DNA from: Leptodontidium sp. MPI-SDFR-AT-0119
Taxonomy: Eukaryota; Ascomycota; Leotiomycetes; Helotiales; Leptodontidiaceae
Reading direction: 5' to 3'
Length of the DNA stretch: 64,000 bases
Assembly (NCBI GenBank): GCA_020726505.1
Contig: JAHLEZ010000001.1
Span: forward strand, 744,001 to 808,000
Shown here piece by piece: positions 21,467 through 32,430 of this stretch; position 1 is the first letter of the stretch; each line of letters starts with the position of its first letter. The notes under the pieces are model-generated. The model saw only the letters and a list, made by a program, of their open reading frames with translations, was not told where the DNA came from and did not search any database. Both the position numbers and the translations under genes were made by a program.

Positions 21467-24400
21467 ATGATGGCAACTGAAGCCACCTCGGAAATCATTG
21501 CGACGTCGTCTATATCCCCCGACCATGATCTGGTACGTCTGCCAGCACTTCCGCGACCAGGCCAGCCAGCCAGTCCGCCAACCAGCCAACTAACGTACGC
21601 GCAGAATACCAGTGAGACCTCGAGCCAAGATGTCCTTCCAGAGCAACCTCTCCCTCTCGTAAACGGAGCTGCCGAAAAACACGATAGCAAGCAAGATACA
21701 GAGAATGCGGAATCAAATATCAACTCCGCGGAGGTCAGCGTTAGTGGAGGATCGGATACTGAAGCTTCGAAAGCGGAGGCCTCGAAAAACCAAGTTGATG
21801 AGAAGGGTCATGTCCGAACCACGTCTACGGTGAAGAAGTTTGCCTCTTTCAAACCCGTGTCCGTCAACAAGACATTTCTTGCGGCGAAGGGATCAAGCAC
21901 AGCTGCACCTGCAAAGCTCGGGGACAAAGGTGCTTCCGGAGCCACAGCAGCTCAGACAGGCCCTACGGCTTCTTCTAGCAGCGCTCTGAGGCCTCGATTG
22001 GTTGCAAAGTCTGGAAGTGGTCTTCGTGACTCTGCCCCTCGAGCTGCAACTGCAGCGAATGGTGGAAAGGCCGGTGCAGCTCCGGATGCCAGTGCCGTGT
22101 GGAACAAGAACAGACGTACGTTGCACCTTGAACATTTTTATGACTGACACCGAGTCTAACACGTTCATAGCAGCACCCCCCGCCGAACCGAAGCGATTTA
22201 CAGATGAGGAATTGAAGCAGCGTTATGGAATTCACCTTGCCACTAGACTCCAGTCCGACGATCCAGGCAAGCAAGCAAACTGGGCAGATATTGATGACGA
22301 CGACGATGACTGGGCCCCCGAGACAATTGAATGGACCGATGGCACGAAAATCACCCTTCCTCAAGCGGATGATACGCCTGTATCTGTCCCAGAACCCGTA
22401 CCATCTTCCACACTGAAGGAGACGGTAGCTACCGAGATCGTGAAGCCAAAGTCTCCTGCGCCCGCAGCCCAGGCATCATCTTCACCAACTATTAAGCCAA
22501 GTGGGTTTGGGTCTGGAAGAGCAGGATTGGTTCTCAAGGGAGCAAGCGAGAAGCCTACACTGGTTGCAAAGCCGCCTGGACCTCCTACGCCTGTCAAATC
22601 CCCATGGGCCCCTCTACCTCCAGTCGACAAAGTTGCACCTGTTGCTTCCGAGCCCCAACAGCAACCATCTCAGCAAAGCAGATTCGGTCAGAGAGATCCG
22701 CATGGGTTCAATGGTATGCCGCCTCCTCCTGCCAAAGAAATCGCCGCCGATGATTTTAGTCGATCATGGAGAGAAGGAACCAACACCAGTCGGGAGCTAT
22801 ACAATTCACAGTCTGGCAGATACGAGCCTGTAAATGATGCTCGCAGAGGATCCATGCGTAACGATGCACGATCTCATCAACCTGCTGTACTCCAAAGACC
22901 CTCGCAAGATGGGCACCCCGAACCATCCGCGGCATTCCAAACGCACAGAGCGGGCCAGGATGGTGGGTACGGTCGTCGTCGAACCTCTTCTAACGTCAGT
23001 GGAGGCAGTGGCAACTTCGTTAGGCGTATGAGTAGGGGGCACGAAATGCCGCCACCAAATGAGATGTTGAATATCCGCAGAGGCTCTCTAGCGGCTGTGA
23101 GTGATGCGCCATCCTCACCACGAAACTTTTCTCCTTCGGGCCAGCAACACGGACAACGTGGTTATCAGAGCCAGCAGCAGTGGCAATCACAATCGCGCGC
23201 TTCGCCTGTTGTCAGCCATCCATCACCCCAATCGACACATGGACAAGCTGTACCAGCTATTTCGGCCACCGCTGAAAGCCAAAATCAGACCGCAGCTGTG
23301 CCCTATGAGGATCCCATCGAGGAGCAAAAGAAGATTATGCGCCAAACCCGCGAACTTGCCATCAAGAGAAGAATGGAGGAAGAGGCCCGCGAGGACGCTG
23401 CGAGGAAAGAGCGAATTCGCATCAAGCTTGAGGCCATGGGACCCCCTCCAGAAACCAAGAAGAAGAAGGATGCATTCAAAGATGAAGTGTCAACACCAAC
23501 ACAGATCCAAAGCCGAGAGGCCTCTGGTAGTGTCCCCGCACAGCCCAAGGAGCCCAGTCTAAAGGCCGAAGGCGACTTGAAGGCGGCAAAGGCTGCAGAC
23601 ATTCATCAGGAATCAGCTGTTGCCACCCCAATAGACGCCCAACCTGCTGATAATCGTTCGCCAGACGAAGGCAGCCTAGTCAACGGCGTTCACCAGGGCA
23701 GACCCATGATGCAACAGTCTTCTCAAGACAGTCGCTCTTCATCGTCGTGGCATAATAATCCCGCTTCTTCCTCTGATCGGATCAAGTCGTGGAGTGCTGC
23801 TCCAGCTCCCCAGTCATCCTCGATGAATGTCTGGGGCCCTCCAACGAATGACCGGACACTTGGTAATGGAACCTTCAACCCAGAGTTGAGCAGGTTGCCC
23901 GATATCCATCCATCATCACATCCAGGCCCCATTGGACCCCCGCATTCTAATCGTGGAGGCAATCAATTCCAACAAGGACGAGGCCGAGAGCCATACGGAT
24001 CACGGCCAGCTCCAATTGGACCACCAAATAGACAACCACCAATGTCTCGCCAAGACATAGCAAATAGAGCCGCAGTGGCCAATTCGGGCTGGGGAAGTCT
24101 ACCGGAGAGACTGGCTCAAGATGATGCCCTTGGTGCCCAACAGCGCGAACAAGAACTTGCACGACGACGTGAAATGATAGAACAGGGCATCACGACCGAG
24201 GTCGCCGGCCCCGTTATCAGTGAAACCTGGCGAAAGGTAGCTATCAACGAAGACGGGACTCGTGGCAAGGTTCAGGGCAATATTACGACTATTCATGATC
24301 CATCTCAACAATGGAACGGTCACTCGGAAAAGCCACGGGAGGAAAGCACTACAAGAAGCATATTCGAGGATCAAGAGGCCAGCCGTCGCCGTCACCTCGA

Positions 24401-25523
24401 TCCTGTCAGCAACCAACCACCATTTGTTGATACTTGGAGACCACAAGCAAACCCGAACGCCAGTCCAGCAGCTCCAGTCCGTGGATCCAGGTTCTTTCCC
24501 ACCAATCGAGATATCCGTCTAGAGGAACAGAATAGCCAATTTGAGAGACCCGGTTCTCCATCGCCGCCCCCACCTACGATGGCTGGACACCCTGCCTACG
24601 ATGGTGATATCGCCCATCCTCACGTATCACTTCCACGCCCTTCGCCGGTAGTGAAACTCCCACCAGCTCCTGTCCTAGCACCAATCGGTCCTCCTAAACC
24701 AACATCCTTCGCTCAGGCCGTACAGGCACCCGCAGTTCCGTTGGTACCACACAACTCTTCGTATCCTCCTCGCCAGGACTACACAACAAGAGCCAACTCC
24801 TCCTACCAAGATGTTCGCCGACAGGAACCCACGGCAGGAGGATGGCAGGACAGAATAAACTCGCTAATTGGTCGCAAGAATTCACCTCCCAAGTCTCATG
24901 CCCTGGCAGTCGATTCTTCAAGTAAGAACGCCCTCGAGCTTACAACCCGCCAATTTGGCGCAACTGTCTCGCTCCCAGCTCTGGAATCTGGAGATGGTGC
25001 AATTGACAACGGAGCTGTTGAGTCTAAACCAGCTGCGGAGGCATGCTTTGAGGAGCAAGAGATGGGATCACTACCTGTCATCAAGGTTCCGAATTCAGCA
25101 CCTTCGGCCGCTTGGGACCTGGCGCCTTCGCAACCAAAAAACTTACCTCGGAAGTTTCAGGTATCCCAAGTCCTGAGCATTGAACCGATTCGCTTCCCTC
25201 AACAGATTGCGAATAACAGCGAGACTATCACGATTAAGGTTCCAGGACAAAATGAATCAAAGGATATCTCAATTCCGATTCCCGTCGCTCGACAACGAAG
25301 CAACCCACGACGAGGTGGATCTCGAGGTGGCACTCCCCGACATACATCATCAGGTCATCCAAGAGGTGGTCGTGGACGAGATTCCTCCAATGGGCTTTCG
25401 TCTCCGATGCATGATAGCCCACCAGTCTCTTCAGGCCCGAACTCTTCTGGTCGAGGTGGACGAGGAGCTCGAGGATATGGAACTAGCTGGGGCCGTCACA
25501 GCTCTACGCCAGTCCACACTTGA
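21467..25523 (+). CDS. large low-complexity protein with RGG tail, probably RNA-associated
   Basis: Three exons, 21467-21532, 21605-22115 and 22171-25523, encode 1309 residues. The first intron (72 nt) is a multiple of three without stops, so it could be read through, but it has a clean donor, a CTAAC branch site and a GCAG acceptor. The only ordered-looking block is 'RFTDEELKQRYGIHLATRLQ' followed by a WADIDDDDDDW acidic patch and 'ETIEW' (about residues 195-250). The rest is Pro/Ser/Gln-rich, with a charged helical segment near 'QTRELAIKRRMEEEAREDAA' and an RGG/RG-rich C-terminus ('GGSRGGTP', 'RGGRGRD', 'GRGGRGARGYG'). RGG tails usually bind RNA or are arginine-methylated. I recognise it as a type conserved in filamentous fungi, but cannot name it; composition recalls PRRC2/BAT2 proteins without clear homology. 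Confidence 0.8.
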
Positions 25524-26884
25524 TCAAGCTTATTTGAAGCATAGTCATAGGAGGTTTATTTTCTCATGAGAGGAACGAACATTTGGACTCCTACTGTAAT
25601 GATTTATTTTCTTTTCTACACGCAGACCCACTTTCACCCTACACTTGTAACTGAATCTCATGAGCGAATTTGTCGCGTCAGCGGCTGTTGCAATCTGCAT
25701 ACAGCGTGTACATTGCCTTGGGTGTTTTGAGCTTGCTTTTCAGAAGCTTGCTGGTGTGGCAGTGAACTGGCGCGTGGCACCAGGCAGGATCAGAGGATTC
25801 CGCTTGTTCAGCACATGAACTTCATCGCGGATTGTTTGCTTTGGCTACACCGCTCATTGAGAGCGTTACGCCAGACGCAATTATGAGCCACTAAATAAAA
25901 CACTTCAAAACGCATTTCTTTCCGCACAAGTTCATGTGATTCAAGTTGCCGTGAGTTGTGGTCGATATACATGTTGCGTGACGAACCCTACAGCTCAAAC
26001 TCTTGTCGATAATCAACGTGCATATTCCAGCCTTGTCTCTTGACTAACAGTCTCTATTCTCAGGACCTGTGTGAATCCCGAATCTCCAGAACCAGCGCTG
26101 CATATCCGATTTCGTGCTTGGCTCTTCAGCTGCTTCCTGCCACAGCTACCTGAAACTCTAGGAGTTGTGCTCCCAAATATCCCCTCCTGACTGCGTCGTC
26201 GATTTCACAGTCACTCCTGTACGATTACCAGCCCGCAAGTGCCCTATCATCCGGTCCGTCACTGCTACCTTGCTTCAGCAATGTTGCAGCACGTTTGATT
26301 AACGCCCGTTGATCTTCAAGCCTAAAGACCGAATGAGATGCGTAGCGTTGATTGTATCCAGCCCCCCCCCTCCAGATCTCTCAAATCAGAATCATCCATC
26401 ATTGTTCAAAATGCAAGCCGCAATGAAGTGACTCACAGGAACGATCTTCTCATCACGGAGTAGTTAAATCCGGACGAGAAATGCCCTCTGTAAATCTTCT
26501 CCGCATAACAGCTGTTGTGTGTGATTCGAGTTCACATATGCCTTGTTTAAAAAATACAGCCTATACCTAGGAATCTGCCGCCGTTCATGTGGATTTTTGT
26601 ATAATGATACATGGCTGATGAGAAACTTACCACATGTTCTAAATGTTGGTTACTCTGTCCTCGTGCAAGTTGCTGCAATGGACAATTAAACGTCTGAAAG
26701 CTGGTACGGGTGGTCGCGTCGTTAGGAGGAGATAGAAAGCTAGATTCTTGGATTTCCGGTTCGACGACATGTTGAAAATATTGTCAGGTTCATACGAGAC
26801 ACGAGACTCACCAGATATAAACCGTAAATGATGGTCGAATTCTAGCTGATTGAAGACTTTGCTTTATTGTCCTCGAGAGCTAGG
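25524..26884. other. intergenic between convergent genes
   Basis: About 1.36 kb between the ends of the RGG protein gene and the aminotransferase gene, so it holds two 3' regions. No ORF of note, no tRNA and no clear repeat. CCTAGG occurs once near 26568, and a run of nine C near 26362. Confidence 0.4.
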
Positions 26885-28421
26885 TTATTGAAATTCTCCT
26901 AGGTCTTGCTTCACAGCCTGCTTATCCACCTCGATTTCCGTCGACCGAGAACCAGCACCACCCCCAATATTCTTCATAACTCTAGCTAGCCTCAAGATCG
27001 ACTCTTCCAAATCGCTCTCCTCCTCCCAAGCGAAACAAAGCCTTAGAGAGTTCTTGAACTGAACACTTGGATCGTTTGAAACTTCAAATATATGCCCGGG
27101 GGCAACGATCAAACTCTCATCCTGCCTTGCTCTCTCTGCGACGACTTCCGCGCTCGTATTTTGTGGTAGTTCAAGCCAGATGAAGTAACCACCAAAAACA
27201 GCTTTGCCTTCAAAGCTGACCTCCCCAACTTTTACCCCGAGGGGAACTAGGTGTTTTTGGATGCCTTCGATCATAATCTCATATCTTTTCTTGTATGCGG
27301 GATTCAAGACTTTCTCGATGTGGGCCTGTAGATCTCCATTCTTGAGGAGTTCGGCCATCATGGTTGCAGCCAACCTAGCTGTATCAGAAATGTCTATGCT
27401 GAAGGGGGGAAATCGCGTTCAAGAATCTGCTGGAAATATGCTTCTAGTGTCTGGAAGAGGCGAGTCAACTTACTGGCTTGGAGCACCACCACTACGAGAC
27501 GATCCACACTGAGATAAACCATACGTGAACTTAGGAGTCGATTCTGACCATCCCGTTCTGACACCCGGACCTGCAATCTTGGAAAACGATCCGTTGGACA
27601 TCGCATTTCCGAAGCTGCCTTCGGAAGGTATCGGCTCCAGTGTTCTATCCAAGTCGACGAGTCGAGGCAGCAACGCCTTGGATAATGAACCAGTCAGAGC
27701 TGTCGAGGAAGTTGGAAATTGGAGGAAGTCGTAAACGTCGTCTGTGATGATGAGAGCATCATATTTTCGAGCTAGCTTTACAAGTGCTTCTCGAGTTGAG
27801 AGGGTCATGGTCTTGCCAGATGGGTTAGAGAAGGTTGGGACACAATAAATGATGTTACTGTATATCTTTGACCAAGGAGTTGAACGTTTCAGTGTCTGTC
27901 TTTCGTTAGCATTGAACGTACAAGGAATTCGACTCGTGCATTGATCGCGAGATCAAACACTATTCATTCACCTTTGACTCGCCATTCTCACGACGGGAAT
28001 TCTCCAACCCCCTCTCCAGCGCAACTAGATCAATACCACCAGACCCCTCTTCAACAGCCCTCATCTTCAAGCCTGCATCCTCAAAAATTCTGCACGCCAG
28101 GAAGTAGCAAGGAGCAACCATCCAGACCTTCGTCTTCAAAGGATCCGTATAAACCTGAAGAACACATGCTAGATTCTGGCTCGCACCACCCGTGATACAA
28201 ATGCGGTTTGCGTCTGCTTCGCCGGTATAGAATTCACCAAGCCATTTGGCGATCTCCTCACGAAGAGGCTGGAATCCTGGGTCTGGACCATAGAGGAGAC
28301 CGGGTGTTGATATCGAAGGGTCGGAGAGGGCTGACTGGGCTGCTCGTAGGATTGCTGGGGTGGGGAGGAGCGCGGGGTTTGGCCAGCCGCGGAGGAGGTT
28401 AATGGGTTTCTTGGTCGTCAT
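26885..28421 (-). CDS. class I/II PLP-dependent aminotransferase
   Basis: Three exons, 27972-28421, 27474-27895 and 26885-27374, encode 453 residues from the Met of MTTKKPINLLRGWPN. The fold-type I features are clear: 'GLLYGPDPGFQPLREEIAKW', the cofactor-stacking 'ITGGASQNL', 'YCVPTFSNPSGKTM', 'LIITDDVYDFLQF' with the phosphate/pyridine-binding Asp and Tyr, and the Schiff-base lysine in 'GSFSKIAGPGVRTGW' (about residue 255). It resembles yeast YER152C and aminoadipate-type transaminases; the amino donor cannot be fixed. The frame is open upstream, and a Met at 28526 would add 35 basic, acid-free residues resembling a mitochondrial presequence. The 3' acceptor of intron 2 is CTAG|G; the nearby CAG gives a stop. 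Confidence 0.87.
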
Positions 28422-29004
28422 TCTGTGTATGTGTATATGGCGAGTCGCGAAGCAGTTGAGAAGGATCTTTGATGGTTTAAGTTGGAGTTTGAAAAGAGAA
28501 GAGTTGGTAACTTTCAGGAAAGTCATAGTGGTGGGTGAAAAGTACCAGATGAGATGGATGGATGGAATTAGTGGATTAGTGGATGGTGCAAGCAAGAGTG
28601 GGCCGGCCTGGAACAAAGCCAGAATGAAATATGTATGTATTGCCAGGCAGGACTTTTCGCTACGTTCCTCACCTTACTTACCTAGTTAGCCCGCAACTTG
28701 TAAGTGGAGGATGGACGGATGATAAAATAAAAGAATGCTACCGATTTAACTATTATATTACGAGAGTGAGTGAGGATTGATTACCTACATAAAATTTTAA
28801 TGACAGACAGAGAGACCTAAGAGCGATAGATAATAAATGATAGATGAGATTACTGTTACCTCCCCACATAGTAGCCAGTGGTGGACTGTCGACTCGCTAA
28901 TGCCTGCCTCCTGCCCCCACCACACCAAGCGAAGCAGACGACTTTCTGGAAGCAAAGACAGCGCAACAACCAATTCTGTTGTATTTAGAAAAGGGCAAAA
29001 AGGC

Positions 29005-29010
29005 AAAAAA
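29005..29010 (-). terminator. RNA polymerase III terminator of tRNA-Val
   Basis: On the minus strand a run of six T begins 12 bases after the tRNA 3' end, preceded by a CTTTC stretch. A T run at this distance is the usual pol III stop signal. Confidence 0.75.
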
Positions 29011-29022
29011 GAAAGGCATGAC

Positions 29023-29113
29023 TGATCAGGCTGGGGCTCGATCCCAGGACCTTCTCGGAATATGTCACAGTAAACTGTTAACGAGATGTGATAACCAACT
29101 ACACCACCCGACC
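29023..29113 (-). tRNA. tRNA-Val(AAC) with a 17-nt intron
   Basis: The minus strand folds as a full cloverleaf: acceptor GGTCGGG pairs with CCTGATC (two G-T wobbles), D arm in GTGTAGTTGGTTATCAC, anticodon stem TCTCG/CGAGA with loop TTAACA...C giving anticodon AAC, T stem CTGGG/CCCAG and discriminator A. A 17-nt intron sits one base 3' of the anticodon, the canonical nuclear position. The mature RNA would be 74 nt before CCA addition. The internal B box reads GGGATCGAGCC instead of GG(G)TTCGA: base 54, normally T, is A. It may still be transcribed, as a weaker or partly decayed copy. Confidence 0.85.
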
Positions 29114-29461
29114 ATTGCATATGCTGTCATGCTTTCGATGCGCTTATTTTGGCCGTTATAACACTTGACTTTTTTGTGCGTTTTGTTTCGTTTCGTTCGG
29201 CTGTTGTGTGCAGGTGGGGTTCTTTCTGGTCTGGTCTGGGTTGTAGCATAGTGCGGTATCGGAGGAGCCAGGCCGAGACTTTGGGTGACTAGTAGATGCA
29301 GTAACTCTTCGCACTTCAGTAGATCAGAGCATCACTTAGGCTACTGTCCAAGTATTGCCCAACTTTCTAACACGCAGATTAAGCAGATTCAAGACAATAA
29401 TAACTTCAATATACAGAGTACAGATTCATCTAATTCATCAGACACTATATACACAACCTAT

Positions 29462-31653
29462 CTATATCTTCGGATCATTCAAGCAGAAGAGATCGCCAGC
29501 AAACATTCCTACCCTGTCCTTTTCCGCACTCTCTTCACTACATCCCCCAATCTCCCTTCGGAAAATGGTGCTGTAATCGACCGCCTGCCCTCCAAATTCA
29601 TCAACATCAACCAACTCGCCGTCCCAAGTCAACAGAGGCATTTCTGACAGTCTGGGCAATTCGCCTTTCTTCGGCAATATGCTCAGCAGTGAGGTCTTGA
29701 TGATCATCTTCTCCTTGTCCTTCAGCGAGAGGTGCTCTTTGGGGTCTGCAGTTAATTCCCCGGGCTCTGATGCCTCTGCTTTCATCTCATCTGAGTATTC
29801 TTCGGGGGGTTTGTAGAGATCGTGATGAAGAGCTGCTAGGGAGTGCTGCACGTCGATGTTTGGATAAATTGTCCAGTACCCACGAGCCCGAACAAGCTTC
29901 AAGACATGCTCGAGCCACGAAGGATAGGTCTTACTGACCAATTTCTTGTTAAGTGTTGTGGGGTTCGGTAGGGTATGTTGAGAAGAGAGTAGCTGTCCAA
30001 CGAAGTCGTGAATTTCCACCCATTTGTCGCCAAAGTACAATGCAGCATTACTATTTGGTGCCTGCCAGAGGAAAGGCGTAACGCCCGTGGAGACCACATT
30101 TTCACCCACAGTAGAATTTGCTACGGGTGGAGTAAACGAACTCGAATCGTTCAAGTAAGTCGATGGTAAGTCGAGACTGATACCCATAAGAGACTGCCTA
30201 AGGTCTCCTCTATTGGTAGAGTACATGTACTCGAGGGTGTTGTATTTCAGAAAATGGAAGAACAGAGGTGATAGCTCAACCATTGGTGATAATACAAGAA
30301 CGTGAGACATGAATGGATCAGCTGGCCAAAATGACTCGAGAAATCGAATAGAGTTCTCCTCTGCCGTGAGCCCATGTTGAGGAATTCGATGGTGTAAAGT
30401 GAGCAAGCTTCCAGTTGTATGATCAGGAACTGGTGGCCATCGAAAATGTTCGAGATATCTTCTAGTAGGTTCATCGATATCGTGAGGTAATTCGATTGTC
30501 AGTCGAGGGAGTGCGGATGAGGAGAAATCGGCCTTTTTCAGCGATTGAAGCAGTCTAATCAAAGAACCAGATGCTGAAGGTTGAGCATGTACTATTATGT
30601 CAATGGAAACTTTGTTCCAGGCTGATCCAATTAGCATGTATTTGCCCGAGCAGTGCTGATACCACGTACCACTCAAAGAAGCACTGTCCAGCAGGTTCAG
30701 CCACATCAAATTCTTTTCCGCATTGTCAGGAAGCTCAATCACTGTCCTTCCCAGTGTGATTGCACGATCCTTGAGCCCCCTCGAGAACCATGACTCTTCC
30801 TCCCCAGAGTCATCTATTATCGTCGCCTGGGGATGTATGAAGGTATTGATGTGCCCAAAAGCAGCTGCACTACTCACCTCCATGCGAAAGTCGGAACTTT
30901 GACTGGAATAATCAGGGCGAGCATCTGAAGTATGTTAGAGCGTAACCCCCAGAGCTTGGTTCGAGACCTACCATGGAACATTATCTTGCACTCCTTCGAG
31001 ATGCCATTCACGGACTGCAAAATGTCCATGGGTATCTCATCTCTGCCCATGAGCGCAAAATGCACGAAGTTTCTTTCTCGAATTGCCATGTCACAGGCAA
31101 TCGGTAGAAGAATGGCGGCGCTTTTTAAACTCGCCGCAGCAAAGAGCACATTGTTATTGATCAACTCGGATCCCCTGGTTCTCGAGACCGCATGCAGACT
31201 GGAGGCAAGGTGATAGAATTTGATTGGGCCATTAAAATCGTGCTGGGGCACTTCCACAGTATCTTTCTGCCCTTGCTTCGGAACTGTATCAGGATCTTTC
31301 GGAGGATTTGGAGGGTGAGGTTTGGGAGTAGGAGGAGGTCCGTAATTCGGTCGGGCTCTGGGGCTCTCGAGATCCGTTGGCATGTTCTTGAAGAAGTAGT
31401 AGAATCCGATCAATACAAGTATTCCCAAAGCTATTCTCTTCAGAGTCCTTCGATGAGGTCTATGGGGTATCTGCCGATGCTGCCAGGCAATCCCCAAGCC
31501 CACGCCGCTCTTCGAGCCAGGTCTGTGGTCATCATCTCTCTTTCCCAGCTCCACATCGCCTGGGAATAGCCGTGGTGGCATAGGCATTGCGATGCGATGC
31601 GTTGCGTTGCGTATGCTTCCCACGCTCATCCAGAGCCTATACTGTGAGGACAA
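29462..31653 (-). CDS. type II membrane protein, glycosyltransferase 2-like
   Basis: Two exons, 30972-31653 and 29462-30924, encode up to 714 residues. A short basic cytosolic part is followed by one hydrophobic anchor ('RIALGILVLIGFYYFF', about residues 71-86), a Pro-rich stem and a large lumenal domain, the topology of Golgi glycosyltransferases. Recognisable stretches are 'NNVLFAAASLKSAAILLPIA', 'VHFALMGRDEIPMDILQSVN', 'IIVHAQPSASGSLIRLLQSL' and 'LTIELPHDIDEPTRRYLEHF'. The family is conserved in filamentous fungi and is annotated as glycosyltransferase 2-like; donor and acceptor are unknown to me. Several Met codons occur in the first 25 residues, and the one at 31587 (MPMPPRLFPGD) is an equally likely start. 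The gene is divergent from GCN3. Confidence 0.75.
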
Positions 31654-32430
31654 CTGCCATGCGGAGGATAGGTAGTTGTATGGCTGCTCGCAGGGAGCTC
31701 GATGGTAGAAATGCGAGAGGAAGCAGACCGAGTTCAGTCGTTGGGAGAAATCATAAGTTGGGTTTGCTGTTTGTTGTAGTTGTTGAAGTAATCGCTTGCT
31801 TGCTTCTTGCTAGCTATCTAGACTGATTAGAGGTGATCAAGGCATCAGAAGAGACCGACATGCAGCAGGAGGTAACATGCGCAGAATACGTGAGCACTGT
31901 TGATTGTATTGGGTAGATTTGCGCTGTGTCTGGTTTTGTCCTGTCTTGTCCTGTCTTGTTGTGTTGTATTGTGTTGAATGAAGCTTTTGGAAGCTCGATA
32001 CTGACTGACTTGAGCACAGGCACGGCACAGCGACTAGACCAGACCTTTAGGGGCCCTGAGGGCCGTTCACGCGCCTATCGCAGACACCTCGTTGAATTGA
32101 CATGACGGGATATAAATCTATTCGATTGGAAAAATGAATGAACGAACGAACGAACGAACGAACGACCGAACGAACGAATGAGTATAGGAGGTGACTTCAG
32201 CAATATTAAATGGAGGAACAAAAGCATTTGCTGATATACCTAGGTATTCGTAGTCATGACCTGCTACGAAACCTGACCTCTCCAGCCCTTCCTTGCCTCG
32301 CCTTGCCTCGCCTCGCCTCAATTGTTTATCTGCACATCGTCCAAAGCTCCAGTCCGTTTCTTTTTGCCCACTTGCATCTCCTAACGAACCTCCGTACTGC
32401 ACCTACAACTACCACCACACCACCACCACC
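31654..32430. promoter_or_regulatory. divergent promoter region between the glycosyltransferase-like gene and GCN3
   Basis: 777 bases between two divergent start codons. It holds several low-complexity tracts: GT/CT-rich units such as TTGTCCTGTCTTGTCCTGTC near 31938, the GAAC tetranucleotide array, one TACCTAGGTA at 32238-32247, and CCTTGCCTCGCC units near 32290. No coding frame is convincing. Confidence 0.45.
32136..32179. repeat. GAAC tetranucleotide microsatellite
   Basis: About ten consecutive GAAC units, with one GACC variant and GAAT at the ends. It lies about 250 bases upstream of GCN3. Confidence 0.85.

Noticed and set aside
32136..32179. GAAC array considered as a CRISPR-like or satellite repeat
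   Set aside because: It has uniform 4-base units without spacers, and the surrounding genes are eukaryotic; a simple microsatellite.
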